Positions 16,981-25,335 of a DNA stretch of 64,000 bases are shown piece after piece. Below the pieces are notes generated by a model. That model saw only the letters and a list, made by a program, of their open reading frames with translations, did no database searches and was not told the DNA's origin. The DNA comes from Numidum massiliense (GTDB lineage Bacteria > Bacillota > Bacilli > Thermoactinomycetales > Novibacillaceae): contig NZ_CTDZ01000009.1 in the NCBI RefSeq assembly GCF_001375555.1, positions 2,473,758 to 2,537,757 on the forward strand, given 5' to 3'. The position numbers and the translations under genes were made by a program. Each line of letters opens with the position of its first letter. Positions within the stretch are counted from its first letter, which is position 1.

Positions 16981-18606
16981 GTGAGTACGCCTTTTCTCGG
17001 TTGTAAAAACTTACACGTCCAGTTTTACGGGCGGGACGAGGTCACCCTAAACGGGGTCACTTTGTCCATTGACGAAGGAGAAACGGTGCTCTTCCTCGGC
17101 CCGAGCGGTTGCGGAAAGAGCACACTCCTTCACGCGTTAGCAGGCATTATCCCCCGCTCGATCGATGCGTTCACTAAAGGAGACGTCTGGCATCCCGAGC
17201 GCGTCGGTACGCTGTTCCAAGATCCGGAAAGCCAGTTTTGCATGTTGCAAATCGGCGACGAAATCGCCTTTAGTCTCGAAAACCGCCGGATCGCGCCCGC
17301 GGAAATGCCCGCTCGCATCGAAAGGGCAAAGCGATCCGTTCACTTAGATGACTATCCAAACGATACGCTGCTGCAATCGCTGTCCGGCGGGCTAAAACAG
17401 CGGTTAGCCCTCGCTTGCGTGCTCGCATTGGAGCCGGAAGTACTCTTTCTCGACGAACCGACGGCACAACTCGATCCGTCTGCGACGAAACAAGTGCTCT
17501 CGTGTATCCGCGAACTAAAAAATGAACACACGATCGTCCTTATCGAACATAAACTGGACGGGGTCATGGATTGGGTCGACCGCACCGTCCTCTTTTCTCC
17601 GGAAGGGCACATGATCGACGACGGCACGCCCCAGGCCGTTTTACAGCGAAACGAAGCGAAAATAAAGCAATACGGTATTTGGACCCCGCGCCTTTGGCCC
17701 CTTAAGTGGGAAGCGGTAACGAGTGGCCAACACCCTGAGCAAGTCGCCGCTTGGCGCCCGCTGCGGCAACGTAAACGGACTTCTGAGGCCGTTTCTGAAA
17801 CCTCGTTAGGAACTGAGCAGCAAACCCGCTCCCCGCTTGTAAAAGTGACGGATGCGACACTGCGTTACGGCAAAAAGCGACCGCCAGTGTGGCGAGATGT
17901 CAACCTAACCGTTGCGCGCGGAGACTGGGTGGCCATACTCGGGGCGAACGGCTCCGGGAAAAGTACGTTTTTGAAGGTACTAATGGGCCTCCTTCCACTT
18001 TCCAGCGGCAATGTTTCCTACCGGTTCCCCGAGCCGCTGAAAAGTAAAAAGACAGAGTCGCTGTCGCAACAGATCGGCTTCGTCTTTCAAAATCCGGAAC
18101 ACCAATTCATCACCGACCGCGTCTACGATGAAATTGCCTACATCGGCACAGTCGAGAACTGGCCGGCACGGGAGTTGCACGCTAAGACGGAGCAGCTGTT
18201 AGACGACTTCCACTTAAGTACGTGGCAAGAGGTGAATCCGTATACGCTATCCGTCGGGCAAAAGCGACGGCTAAGTGTCGCCAGTATGCTGCTCAAACAA
18301 TATCCACTACTTCTGCTCGATGAGCCGACATTCGGCCAAGACGCTGCGACGACAGCGGAACTGCTCGTGCGGCTACAACAATTGCACGCGCAGGGTACGA
18401 CGATCGCCATGGCGACGCACGATGTGGAACTCGCCTACCGCTATGCGACCCGAGCTGTCGTTTTCGGTCGCGGAAAGCTCCTTTTTGACGGGACTCCGGA
18501 CGATTTATTTCACGACCGCCAACTGTTGACTGAAGCAAAATTAGATGAACCGATGTATGTGCAATATTTGCGCCGCCGGGCACAAGTTAGGGTGGGAGTA
18601 ATATGA
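16981..18606 (+). CDS. ykoD: ECF-type ABC transporter ATPase with two fused ATPase domains
   Basis: 541 residues containing two ABC ATPase halves. The first has Walker A GPSGCGKS, signature LSGGLKQRLALAC and Walker B VLFLDEPTAQLD; the second has GANGSGKS, LSVGQKRRLSVAS and LLLLDEPTFGQD. The signature of the second half is altered from LSGGQ to LSVGQ. The GTG at 16981 has AAGGTGGG 7 nt upstream; the longer frame back to 16900 runs through the terminator and is not used. Domain plan, TPP riboswitch and the T component next to it match YkoD of the B. subtilis ykoFEDC operon, which imports a thiamine precursor (hydroxymethylpyrimidine). It would power uptake from the cytoplasmic face. A cognate S component is not in the window. 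Confidence 0.9.
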   Translation: MSTPFLGCKNLHVQFYGRDEVTLNGVTLSIDEGETVLFLGPSGCGKSTLLHALAGIIPRSIDAFTKGDVWHPERVGTLFQDPESQFCMLQIGDEIAFSLENRRIAPAEMPARIERAKRSVHLDDYPNDTLLQSLSGGLKQRLALACVLALEPEVLFLDEPTAQLDPSATKQVLSCIRELKNEHTIVLIEHKLDGVMDWVDRTVLFSPEGHMIDDGTPQAVLQRNEAKIKQYGIWTPRLWPLKWEAVTSGQHPEQVAAWRPLRQRKRTSEAVSETSLGTEQQTRSPLVKVTDATLRYGKKRPPVWRDVNLTVARGDWVAILGANGSGKSTFLKVLMGLLPLSSGNVSYRFPEPLKSKKTESLSQQIGFVFQNPEHQFITDRVYDEIAYIGTVENWPARELHAKTEQLLDDFHLSTWQEVNPYTLSVGQKRRLSVASMLLKQYPLLLLDEPTFGQDAATTAELLVRLQQLHAQGTTIAMATHDVELAYRYATRAVVFGRGKLLFDGTPDDLFHDRQLLTEAKLDEPMYVQYLRRRAQVRVGVI

Positions 18607-18627
18607 GGAGAAGTAATATGAGGAGAA
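18598..18627. repeat. Perfect 15-bp tandem duplication at the ATPase stop
   Basis: GTAATATGAGGAGAA occurs twice in direct succession (18598-18612 and 18613-18627), spanning the ATPase stop codon. Each copy carries an ATG and an AGGAG. Confidence 0.9.
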
Positions 18628-18659
18628 GAAAATCACATACGAGGGGGAAGCGGCATTGA
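18603..18659 (+). CDS. 18-codon basic ORF bridging the ATPase and T-component genes
   Basis: ATG 18603 overlaps the ATPase stop as ATGA, and the TGA at 18657-18659 overlaps the TTG start of the next gene as TTGA. The peptide (MRRSNMRRRKSHTRGKRH) is almost entirely Arg, Lys and His. It is exactly long enough to carry ribosomes across the gap. It may be a translational coupler, or a chance product of the 15-bp duplication. Confidence 0.4.
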   Translation: MRRSNMRRRKSHTRGKRH

Positions 18660-19435
18660 ATGACAAAGGCGTCCTCGGGCAATTGAATCCGGCGTTAAAA
18701 CTGTCGGTTCACTTCGTCTTCATGTTACTGTTGTCTGTTATTAAGGATCCGCAAACGTCCTTTATGTTAATGTTGATTCCACTGTTCGCCGTTTTTACTT
18801 TTGTCGACGTCCCGCGTAGCAAATTACTGCTGTACTGCCTACCGCTGTTCCCCCTCTTTTTTCTCAGTGTGTGGAGCTTAGCCGCTTTCGGGCGCGGTGA
18901 AACCGTATGGTTTTCGTGGGCGTGGTTTAATTTTACGAAAGAAGGGTTTTTGAACGGGTTAACGATCGGCTTCCGCATGCTCGGCTTTGTGTTTTACGGG
19001 CTGTTATTCACCTTGACGACAGACTTTACGTCGTTCGTCATTAGCCTCATGCAACAATTCCGCTTGCGCCCAAAATGGGCATACGCACTGCTCGCCGGCG
19101 TACGGTTCGTCCCACTATTTTGGAGCGAATACGAGCAAATTCGCGCCGCGCATCGCGTACGCGGCGTGCACCGCGCAAAAGGGGTGCGCGAGCGCGTACA
19201 GGCCGCCTTCCGCTACACAGTGCCATTGCTCGCACAAGGGATTCGCAAGGCGGAGCGCGTCGCAATCGCTCTAGAAGCGCGCGGTTTTGACGGCTCTTGG
19301 AATCGTACGTTTTACCGGGCGGTCGGCTGGGGGAAGCGGGATATATATTATTTTTTGGTGCTCGCCGTTTTACACGGACTCCTCATCGCCTTCTCGTCGG
19401 CGCTCGGCTATGTGCGCTGGGGGATGATGTTTTGA
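18656..19435 (+). CDS. ykoC: ECF transporter T component (EcfT/YkoC-like)
   Basis: 259 residues with about five membrane helices and the two coupling-helix signatures of T components: AAHRVRG (about residue 165) and ALEARGFD (about residue 215). These helices link the S component to the ATPase. TTG 18656 follows GAGGGGG by 8 nt. It forms an operon with the two-domain ATPase under the TPP riboswitch. An S component must be supplied from another locus. The gene ends 7 nt before the stop of a convergent gene with no terminator visible between them. Confidence 0.88.
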   Translation: MNDKGVLGQLNPALKLSVHFVFMLLLSVIKDPQTSFMLMLIPLFAVFTFVDVPRSKLLLYCLPLFPLFFLSVWSLAAFGRGETVWFSWAWFNFTKEGFLNGLTIGFRMLGFVFYGLLFTLTTDFTSFVISLMQQFRLRPKWAYALLAGVRFVPLFWSEYEQIRAAHRVRGVHRAKGVRERVQAAFRYTVPLLAQGIRKAERVAIALEARGFDGSWNRTFYRAVGWGKRDIYYFLVLAVLHGLLIAFSSALGYVRWGMMF

Positions 19436-19442
19436 CACTCTT

Positions 19443-20972
19443 TTAATCGATACTGACGATCGTCGGTGCCCGCAGCTCTAATACTTCTTGTAACTGGAGG
19501 AGTGCTTGCGGCGTCCCCTGCACGGTGGCGCCGTAAGTCTTAATGCCGTGCGCACTAATATAGCTCTTGCGGCGATTCCAAAGCGCCTGTTCGCCCGTCC
19601 GCAACGGGTGCGCGGTAACTGTCTCGAGATGTTCGCGCAATCGCGCCTCGCTGTTCGCGAGAGAGACGACTCCCGATGAGTCCTGCCATAACATGAGCCC
19701 GAGTGGATACGCTTGCGTGGCCTCAGCCGCTTTTTCACCGCTGTAAACGGGGATCCAAAGTAACTTCAGGTCGTACGGTGCTAACATTTTTCTGAGCGCC
19801 TGCGGCGTCACATAACTGTTGGTCGAAAAATTCAACTGCACAGTCGCTGCAGGTGGTAGTTGTGTGAGGACGTTCCAAGTATCCTCAGCGTTATTATTCA
19901 CTTTTTCTTCTGTCGGCAACTTAAACGATGACCGCAATAACGTGTCGGTTTGATCCAAGCGGACATCGACTTCTTGCCACCACAACTGCTGCTTCAGTGT
20001 AACGGTTCCAATGCGCCGCCTCTCCGCAGCGACACCCGCGTGCAGCGGATAACTAATTTCCCGCCCATACAACGGGAACCAACGCGTCCAGTCACTCTCT
20101 TTGTGACCGATTTTTCCTAGTGGAAAGCTTAGTTCGGCCCATGCGTATAACCGTTCCTCCGTACTTCCGAAAGTTAATAAACCATAGCCGAAACACGTTA
20201 ACGAAACGGCATACAGCGTCAGAACGAGCCACACGCCCCATTTAATAACGACCCACCCCCGCGGCGGTTGCGCATCAACCGTTTGCTGCCTCCGGATGTA
20301 TGGAAGTGGAAGATCATCTCCTACAGCGGAATGACCTGTACGGCCGAAGGAAGGGTACGGTGCAACTTCTGCAGGTGGAAGGGGTGCATCGTCTACATAC
20401 GACGGCACGTTACCCTGCACAGACGACACGTTCCCCTGCGTAAACCGCACGTCTCCTTGCATATACCGCATGTCATCCTGTATAGACGACACGTCGTCCT
20501 GCATATTCGGCGCCCCGCCTTCTAGTCCAAACGTTTCGTGCACCGCATCTGGTTTACGCGAGTATACATAGCTGGCGAGTGGGTCAGTGGACGGCGCATA
20601 ACGATCTTCCCCGTATGCCGACGAGTGAGTGGTGTACGGTTCTTCGAGATCCGTATCTGACGGTGTGTCGGCAGCGTTTGTCTCGCATTGATTTACGCGA
20701 AATACTGACCGCGACGGATCCGTTGTATGTGACGGTTCGAGATCGTACACGCGACTGTCGTACGGCGTTTCAGCGTAAGTAACAAAATTATCCGTGGCAT
20801 ACAGACTCGAAGGCGTACGTCCAACGTACTTCTCTTCCTCAGCCATGCGCAAACAATCGTCGCATTGGCGCAAATGAGCGATGACTTGTCGCCGCTGGGA
20901 ACTCTTTAAATTTCCTTGTAAGAAATGCGGGATATACACCCGACACGCGAAACAAGATAACTGTGCCGCCAT
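19443..20972 (-). CDS. Anti-sigma-factor-like membrane protein with heptapeptide repeats
   Basis: About 509 residues from ATG 20972 (AAGGGAG 8 nt upstream; longer frame to 21038 not needed). An N-terminal zinc-finger-like HLRQCDDC resembles the ZAS motif of anti-sigma factors. A long polar region follows, with five tandem seven-residue units (QDDVSSI, QDDMRYM, QGDVRFT, QGNVSSV, QGNVPSY). Then comes one membrane helix (WGVWLVLTLYAVSLTCFGY) and an extracytoplasmic part resembling the Sigma_reg_C domain (LNFSTNSYVTPQALRKMLAPY). Such proteins hold an ECF sigma factor at the membrane until a signal releases it. No sigma-factor gene lies beside it, so its target is unknown. Confidence 0.7.
   Translation of the reverse strand: MAAQLSCFACRVYIPHFLQGNLKSSQRRQVIAHLRQCDDCLRMAEEEKYVGRTPSSLYATDNFVTYAETPYDSRVYDLEPSHTTDPSRSVFRVNQCETNAADTPSDTDLEEPYTTHSSAYGEDRYAPSTDPLASYVYSRKPDAVHETFGLEGGAPNMQDDVSSIQDDMRYMQGDVRFTQGNVSSVQGNVPSYVDDAPLPPAEVAPYPSFGRTGHSAVGDDLPLPYIRRQQTVDAQPPRGWVVIKWGVWLVLTLYAVSLTCFGYGLLTFGSTEERLYAWAELSFPLGKIGHKESDWTRWFPLYGREISYPLHAGVAAERRRIGTVTLKQQLWWQEVDVRLDQTDTLLRSSFKLPTEEKVNNNAEDTWNVLTQLPPAATVQLNFSTNSYVTPQALRKMLAPYDLKLLWIPVYSGEKAAEATQAYPLGLMLWQDSSGVVSLANSEARLREHLETVTAHPLRTGEQALWNRRKSYISAHGIKTYGATVQGTPQALLQLQEVLELRAPTIVSID
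20394..20504. repeat. 21-bp in-frame tandem repeat
   Basis: Five imperfect 21-bp units inside the anti-sigma-like gene encode the seven-residue repeat beginning Q-G/D-N/D. Copy-number change would keep the frame. Confidence 0.75.
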
Positions 20973-21086
20973 TGCTGTCGCTCCCTTAACAATCCCCGTT
21001 TCATTTCGTACAGCCACGTACAGCCTTACCGTAAACATCTATCTACATCTATATGAAAGCTCGTTCGCACGGTATGCACGTCGCAT

Positions 21087-21120
21087 AAAAAAAACCATTT
21101 TTCCCGTATGGGAAAAATGG
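21087..21120 (-). terminator. Terminator downstream of codY (third hairpin)
   Basis: CCATTTTTCCC, loop GTAT, GGGAAAAATGG, perfect 11-bp stem, with eight T following on the minus strand. Confidence 0.85.
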
Positions 21121-21131
21121 CGCGTATAAGC

Positions 21132-21175
21132 AAAAGGTTCCGCCTCTTTGCGTCGATGGCAAAGGGCGGAACCTT
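21132..21175 (-). terminator. Terminator-like hairpin downstream of codY (second hairpin)
   Basis: AAGGTTCCGCC pairs perfectly with GGCGGAACCTT around an inner CTTTGC/GCAAAG stem; TTTT follows on the minus strand. Confidence 0.7.
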
Positions 21176-21212
21176 AGTCATTTACCGTATGTGCAGTGTC
21201 AGTGATCGCATG

Positions 21213-21234
21213 ACTGCCTTCGTACGAAGGCAGT
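21213..21234. repeat. 22-bp perfect palindrome downstream of codY (first hairpin)
   Basis: ACTGCCTTCGTACGAAGGCAGT is fully self-complementary. It has no T-run, so it may protect the codY 3' end or serve as a binding site. Confidence 0.7.
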
Positions 21235-21294
21235 GTGAAGTTAGTGTACGGCAAATGTTGTATTCGCGTTAGATGTTTGCGTTAGATGTTGCCA

Positions 21295-22071
21295 TTACAT
21301 GCGAGATTTGCGCAGCGCAGGTACGAGGTTCGGGTTCAAGATCTTAATGTACGTCCCCTTCATACCGAGCGAACGCGATTCGATGACGCCCGCACTTTCT
21401 AATTTGCGCAGTGCATTAACGATGACGGAGCGGGTAATCCCAACGCGGTCAGCAATTTTACTTGCCACGAGCAACCCTTCTAAGCCGTCTAACTCGTCAA
21501 AGATGTGGTCAACAGCTTCTGATTCACTGAAGGACAGTGAGTTAATCGCCATTTGTACCACTGCCTTACTGCGGGCTTCTTCTTCAATTTTGCCTGAGCG
21601 CTCGCGTAACATTTCCAACCCGACGACCGTAGAACCGTACTCGGCGAGAATGAGGTCTTCGTCGACAAATTTCTCTTCCAAGCGAGAGAGTAAAAGCGTT
21701 CCTAAATGGTCGCCGCCGCCGAGGATCGGCACTAATGTCGTGTAGCCTTCTTTAAACATATCGCCTAACTCCGTCGGGTAAGCGGTGAGCGGGTCGTCGA
21801 CACTAATGTTCGGGGATGTCCGTTCAACTTCCATCAACCGCTCGACGTATTCCGCTGGGAACTGCTTTTCACTCAAATATTCTTGCATGCGTTCGCTAGC
21901 AATTTCGTGATCGATGGCGACACCGAGCAGTTTACCTTCCGGACCGACAACGTAAACGTTCGCCCCGATGACATCCTTCAGTACCCCGGCAATGTCGTCA
22001 AAGTTCACTTGATAGCTGACGTTTTTTTGTAATAGCTTATTGATGCGACGTGTTTTCTCCAACAGAGTCAT
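21295..22071 (-). CDS. codY: GTP- and branched-chain-amino-acid-sensing global repressor CodY
   Basis: 258 residues, the standard CodY length, starting [15 protein letters not shown] from ATG 22071, with AGGAGGAAGGA upstream. The N-terminal GAF domain (about 1-155) binds isoleucine, leucine and valine; the C-terminal winged helix contains [20 protein letters not shown]. CodY represses nutrient-acquisition, amino-acid and protease genes when nutrients are plentiful; the peptidases, proBAC and secreted protease in this window are the sort of genes it often controls, though I find no confident CodY box. A TATAAT-like -10 lies at 22121-22126. Unlike in B. subtilis, codY is not preceded by clpQ/clpY or xerC. 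Three hairpins follow it. Confidence 0.96.
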   Translation of the reverse strand: MTLLEKTRRINKLLQKNVSYQVNFDDIAGVLKDVIGANVYVVGPEGKLLGVAIDHEIASERMQEYLSEKQFPAEYVERLMEVERTSPNISVDDPLTAYPTELGDMFKEGYTTLVPILGGGDHLGTLLLSRLEEKFVDEDLILAEYGSTVVGLEMLRERSGKIEEEARSKAVVQMAINSLSFSESEAVDHIFDELDGLEGLLVASKIADRVGITRSVIVNALRKLESAGVIESRSLGMKGTYIKILNPNLVPALRKSRM

Positions 22072-22314
22072 TTGTTGTTCCTTCCTCCTACAATGTTCGA
22101 CAATTTGTGACTTCTCTCTTATTATAACAGAAAGTTTGTCCATTTGTTACCCAATCTTTGAACACTTATCAACTTTATTGACACTCGCTCATCCTTTTAA
22201 ACCTTAACGCGAGAAACTGTGACTGTTCGCGCTTAACAGGGCGAAAATGAGCTTACGCCAACGTTCTAATTGGGTATTAATGCGACTACTGACCTGCAAG
22301 TGCGTTTTCGACAA

Positions 22315-22333
22315 CTAATTATAGCATAATTAG
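22315..22333. repeat. AT-rich inverted repeat upstream of codY
   Basis: CTAATTAT, AGC, ATAATTAG: perfect 8-bp arms, in the 317-bp spacer between codY and the signal peptidase gene. It could be an operator; there is no gene in the spacer. Confidence 0.4.
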
Positions 22334-22388
22334 AAGTCTAAGTCTAAACTTTCCCAAAAGAAAACTCCGTGACGATTTCGTGACATTT

Positions 22389-23000
22389 TTATAGATGCGC
22401 CATTAGCGATGGTCGCCACAAAATCCACTCCACTTTCCCTTCCAATAAGTGAAAGGGTACGAGGCCGACGCTATCGTAACGGCTGTCGCGACTGGCGGAC
22501 TTGTGCCGGTTGTCGCCCATTACGAACACTGTTTTTTCCTTAACGGCGACTGGACCGTAATTCCCGTCTTCGATCGGTACATCGATGTACGCCTCCTTAA
22601 CGCTTTTGCCGTTGACGTACAGCGTAGCGCCTCGTATTTCCACGACATCTCCCGAAATGCCGACGACTCGCTTCACTAAATATCTCCCCTGGCGATGGGG
22701 ATCGGCAAACGTAATGACGTCCCCTCTCTTTGGCTCGGTCACGACAAAATAAAATTTGTTGATGAACAACGTGTCACCGTCCTGCAACGTCGGAGCCATC
22801 GACGTCCCATTGACGACAGATAGTGAAAAACCGTAATGGTGTACGGTGAACGTTAAGAGGACGACCGCAGCACAGGCGGCCGTCCAGCGCCGTAGCTTCA
22901 CCTCCGATAACCACTTCAGTGCGCGTTTCCGCCCCGGCTCGACGGGCGTACGATTAGTTAACGTGTCCAGTTCGGGTAGCTCTTGATTGACTTTAGTCAC
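22389..23000 (-). CDS. Type I signal peptidase
   Basis: About 203 residues: a cytoplasmic start of about 35 residues, one membrane helix (AACAAVVLLTFTVHHYGFSL), then the catalytic domain outside. Catalytic Ser is in NGTSMAPTL, catalytic Lys in YLVKRVVGISGD, and the conserved MGDNRHKSASRDSRYD follows. It cleaves signal peptides from exported proteins, for example the M6 protease of this window. GTG 23000 is chosen because GGAG lies 8 nt upstream; the longer TTG start at 23039 has only a weak site. The N-terminal cytoplasmic part is slightly longer than in B. subtilis SipS. Confidence 0.92.
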   Translation of the reverse strand: MTKVNQELPELDTLTNRTPVEPGRKRALKWLSEVKLRRWTAACAAVVLLTFTVHHYGFSLSVVNGTSMAPTLQDGDTLFINKFYFVVTEPKRGDVITFADPHRQGRYLVKRVVGISGDVVEIRGATLYVNGKSVKEAYIDVPIEDGNYGPVAVKEKTVFVMGDNRHKSASRDSRYDSVGLVPFHLLEGKVEWILWRPSLMAHL

Positions 23001-23123
23001 CTGATTCACTCCATTGTTGTAATGTGCAGTTATCTTCAATTTTTTCCAACTGACGAGATTTTATAATCTTTGCTCGCGAGGTTTAAAAAAAAATCCCAAC
23101 TGCTACTAAAACAATGGAAAACA

Positions 23124-23178
23124 AATAAAAAGGTACTTACCCCACCAGCGCAAGACATGCTGTAGAGTAAGTACCTGT
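23124..23178 (-). terminator. Terminator of the proBAC operon
   Basis: AGGTACTTAC pairs with GTAAGTACCT on the minus strand, with an inner CAGC/GCTG stem, followed by TTTTTATTT. Confidence 0.88.
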
Positions 23179-23215
23179 CGTTCAGTCACTGTTTTTAGTT
23201 GCTGCTACTGTAACA

Positions 23216-24070
23216 CTACTTGTGCAGGATGCCACCCACAGGGGCGAGTTGTTCCCCTAGTTGTTTTGCCCGGTCGCGTGCCGACAGGACTGCCGCATGT
23301 ACGGCGTGGGAAAAATCGTGTGCCCGCAACACTTCCAACCCGGCAAAAGTCGTGCCGCCCGGCGACGTAATTTTTTCGCGCAATAGCGCTGGCTCCTCGT
23401 TTGTCCGCGCCAACATTTCGGCAGCGCCGATCAACGTTTGTACGGTTAGCTGGCGCGCCGTTTCCGGCCGCAGTCCGGCGTCGATGCCAGCTTGTTCCAT
23501 CGCCTCGACGAGATAGTACACGTAAGCCGGACCACTCCCGGACAATCCGGTGACAGCGTCCAATTGCTCCTCGTCTAACGTGACGACAGTGCCGACCGAC
23601 TGAAACAGCTGCTCAGCGAGTTTGACATGTGCGGGCCTAGCCCACCGGCCTGCCGCGAGCCCGGTCGCGGAACGGCCGACCGTGCACGACGTGTTCGGCA
23701 TCGCGCGAACGATTGGAATTTCTGCTCGGACAAATCCTTCTAAATGGTGGGTGGATACACCGGCGACGACGGAGAGCAACACGTGTTGTCCAGAGCGCAA
23801 GCTGCTCCCCCACGCCGTCATCGCTTCCGCGACGTCTTTTGGTTTCACTGCGAGCACGACGATTTGCGCGCCGCGGAGCGCATCTGCTTTACGCTCGGGC
23901 TCGGGACAGACGATGCCATAGCGCTGCTTTAATGTTTTAAGCCGCATATCATCCGCCTTGTTGAGGACAAAAATGCTATCTGGCCGCGTCAACTTTTTTT
24001 CTAACAGTCCGCCGATGATCGCTTCCGCCATCGCCCCCGCACCGATAAAGCAAATCGATTCACTTAACAC
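23216..24070 (-). CDS. proC: Pyrroline-5-carboxylate reductase
   Basis: 284 residues. Starts with the NAD(P)-binding FIGAGAMAEAIIGG; ends with the family's substrate region TGLSGSGPAYVYYLVEAM and SPGGTTFAGLEVL. It makes L-proline from pyrroline-5-carboxylate with NAD(P)H, the last step of synthesis. GTG 24070 overlaps the proA stop by 7 nt and has GGAGG 9 nt upstream, so translation is coupled. Last gene of the T-box-controlled proBAC operon. Confidence 0.95.
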   Translation of the reverse strand: MLSESICFIGAGAMAEAIIGGLLEKKLTRPDSIFVLNKADDMRLKTLKQRYGIVCPEPERKADALRGAQIVVLAVKPKDVAEAMTAWGSSLRSGQHVLLSVVAGVSTHHLEGFVRAEIPIVRAMPNTSCTVGRSATGLAAGRWARPAHVKLAEQLFQSVGTVVTLDEEQLDAVTGLSGSGPAYVYYLVEAMEQAGIDAGLRPETARQLTVQTLIGAAEMLARTNEEPALLREKITSPGGTTFAGLEVLRAHDFSHAVHAAVLSARDRAKQLGEQLAPVGGILHK

Positions 24071-25335
24071 GATGTCACACCTCCTCCGCGTATTTGTCCC
24101 GTGCCGCGCAACACGTACTTGTACGATGTCAACTCCTTCAGCCCCATCGGACCGCGCGCGTGTAGTTTTTGCGTGCTAATCCCCATCTCGGCGCCGAAAC
24201 CGAACTGAAAGCCGTCGGTAAAGCGCGTCGACGCATTGTGGTACACGCATGCGGCGTCGACTCGCCGCAAGAACGATTCCGCCGTCTCTATATCGTCAGT
24301 GACAATACACTCCGAATGCTTCGTGCCGTGTTTGTCAATGTGACTAATCGCTTCGTCGAGGTCCGCTACAATTTTCACTGCAAGGATGTGATCTAAGTAC
24401 TCGCGATCCCAATCTGCCGCCTCAGCTGCTGACACGTTCGGGGCGAAGGCGCGGGTGCGCGCACACCCCCTTACGATGACGCCACGGCTCGCGAGGGTAG
24501 ACAACAATGTCGTTAAGCGATCGTCGACCTCTGCCCACCCCTCGTGTACGAGCAGCGTCTCCAGCGCATTGCAGACGCCTGGGCGGTCCGTTTTTGCGTT
24601 GAGGACGATCTGTTCCGCCATCGCCGCGTCCGCCGCGCGGTCGATGTACGTGTGGCAGACACCTGCCCCCGTTTCCAGCACTGGGACACGCGATTCAGCG
24701 ATCACGCGCTGAATAAACGCCGCACTGCCACGGGGAACGATCACATCGATTAACTCGCTAAGCGTCAGCATTTCCGCCACCGCTTCGCGCGCCGTATCTT
24801 CCACGAGTTGGATGCATTCCTCCGCCAGATCCGCTCGCCGTAAGCCGGTGTGAATAGCGGCGAGTAGCGCTTTGTTCGACTGTATCGCGGATGAACTGCC
24901 GCGCAGTAGCATCGCGTTTCCCGTTTTTAGTCCTAACCCGAAAGCGTCAATCGTCACATTCGGGCGGGCCTCGTAAATCATGCCGATCACCCCGAGCGGT
25001 ACGCGCACTTTTTCCACGCGCAAGCCGTTCTCCAGCTGCCAGCCGTCGATTGCTGCGCCGATGGGATCTGGCAGTTCGCGCAAAGACATGAGCCCGGCGG
25101 CCATCTCGTTTAGGCGCGCCTCGGTGAGCGTCAGTCGATCGAGCAACGCAGCGGACACCCCACCTGCGCGCCCCTCTTGCACATCTTCCTCGTTTGCCGC
25201 GAGTATGTGTCCTTTTTGCTCCTCTAGCGCGCCCGCCACTTGCTTGAGCGCCTCGTTTTTTTGCTCCTCTGGAACGGCCGCCAAATAAGTTGTTTGCTGT
25301 TTACACAAGGTGGCCTTCGTTCGTACATCGCTCAT
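24064..25335 (-). CDS. proA: Gamma-glutamyl phosphate reductase
   Basis: 423 residues of the aldehyde dehydrogenase superfamily. The catalytic Cys is in RPGVCNALETLL; the C-terminal GPMGLKELTSYKYVLRGTGQIR is typical of ProA. It reduces glutamyl 5-phosphate with NADPH to glutamate semialdehyde, the second step of proline synthesis. ATG 25335 directly follows the proB stop (TAGATG), with AAGGAG upstream inside proB, so the two are coupled and the unstable intermediate can pass between the enzymes. Confidence 0.95.
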   Translation of the reverse strand: MSDVRTKATLCKQQTTYLAAVPEEQKNEALKQVAGALEEQKGHILAANEEDVQEGRAGGVSAALLDRLTLTEARLNEMAAGLMSLRELPDPIGAAIDGWQLENGLRVEKVRVPLGVIGMIYEARPNVTIDAFGLGLKTGNAMLLRGSSSAIQSNKALLAAIHTGLRRADLAEECIQLVEDTAREAVAEMLTLSELIDVIVPRGSAAFIQRVIAESRVPVLETGAGVCHTYIDRAADAAMAEQIVLNAKTDRPGVCNALETLLVHEGWAEVDDRLTTLLSTLASRGVIVRGCARTRAFAPNVSAAEAADWDREYLDHILAVKIVADLDEAISHIDKHGTKHSECIVTDDIETAESFLRRVDAACVYHNASTRFTDGFQFGFGAEMGISTQKLHARGPMGLKELTSYKYVLRGTGQIRGGGVTSC

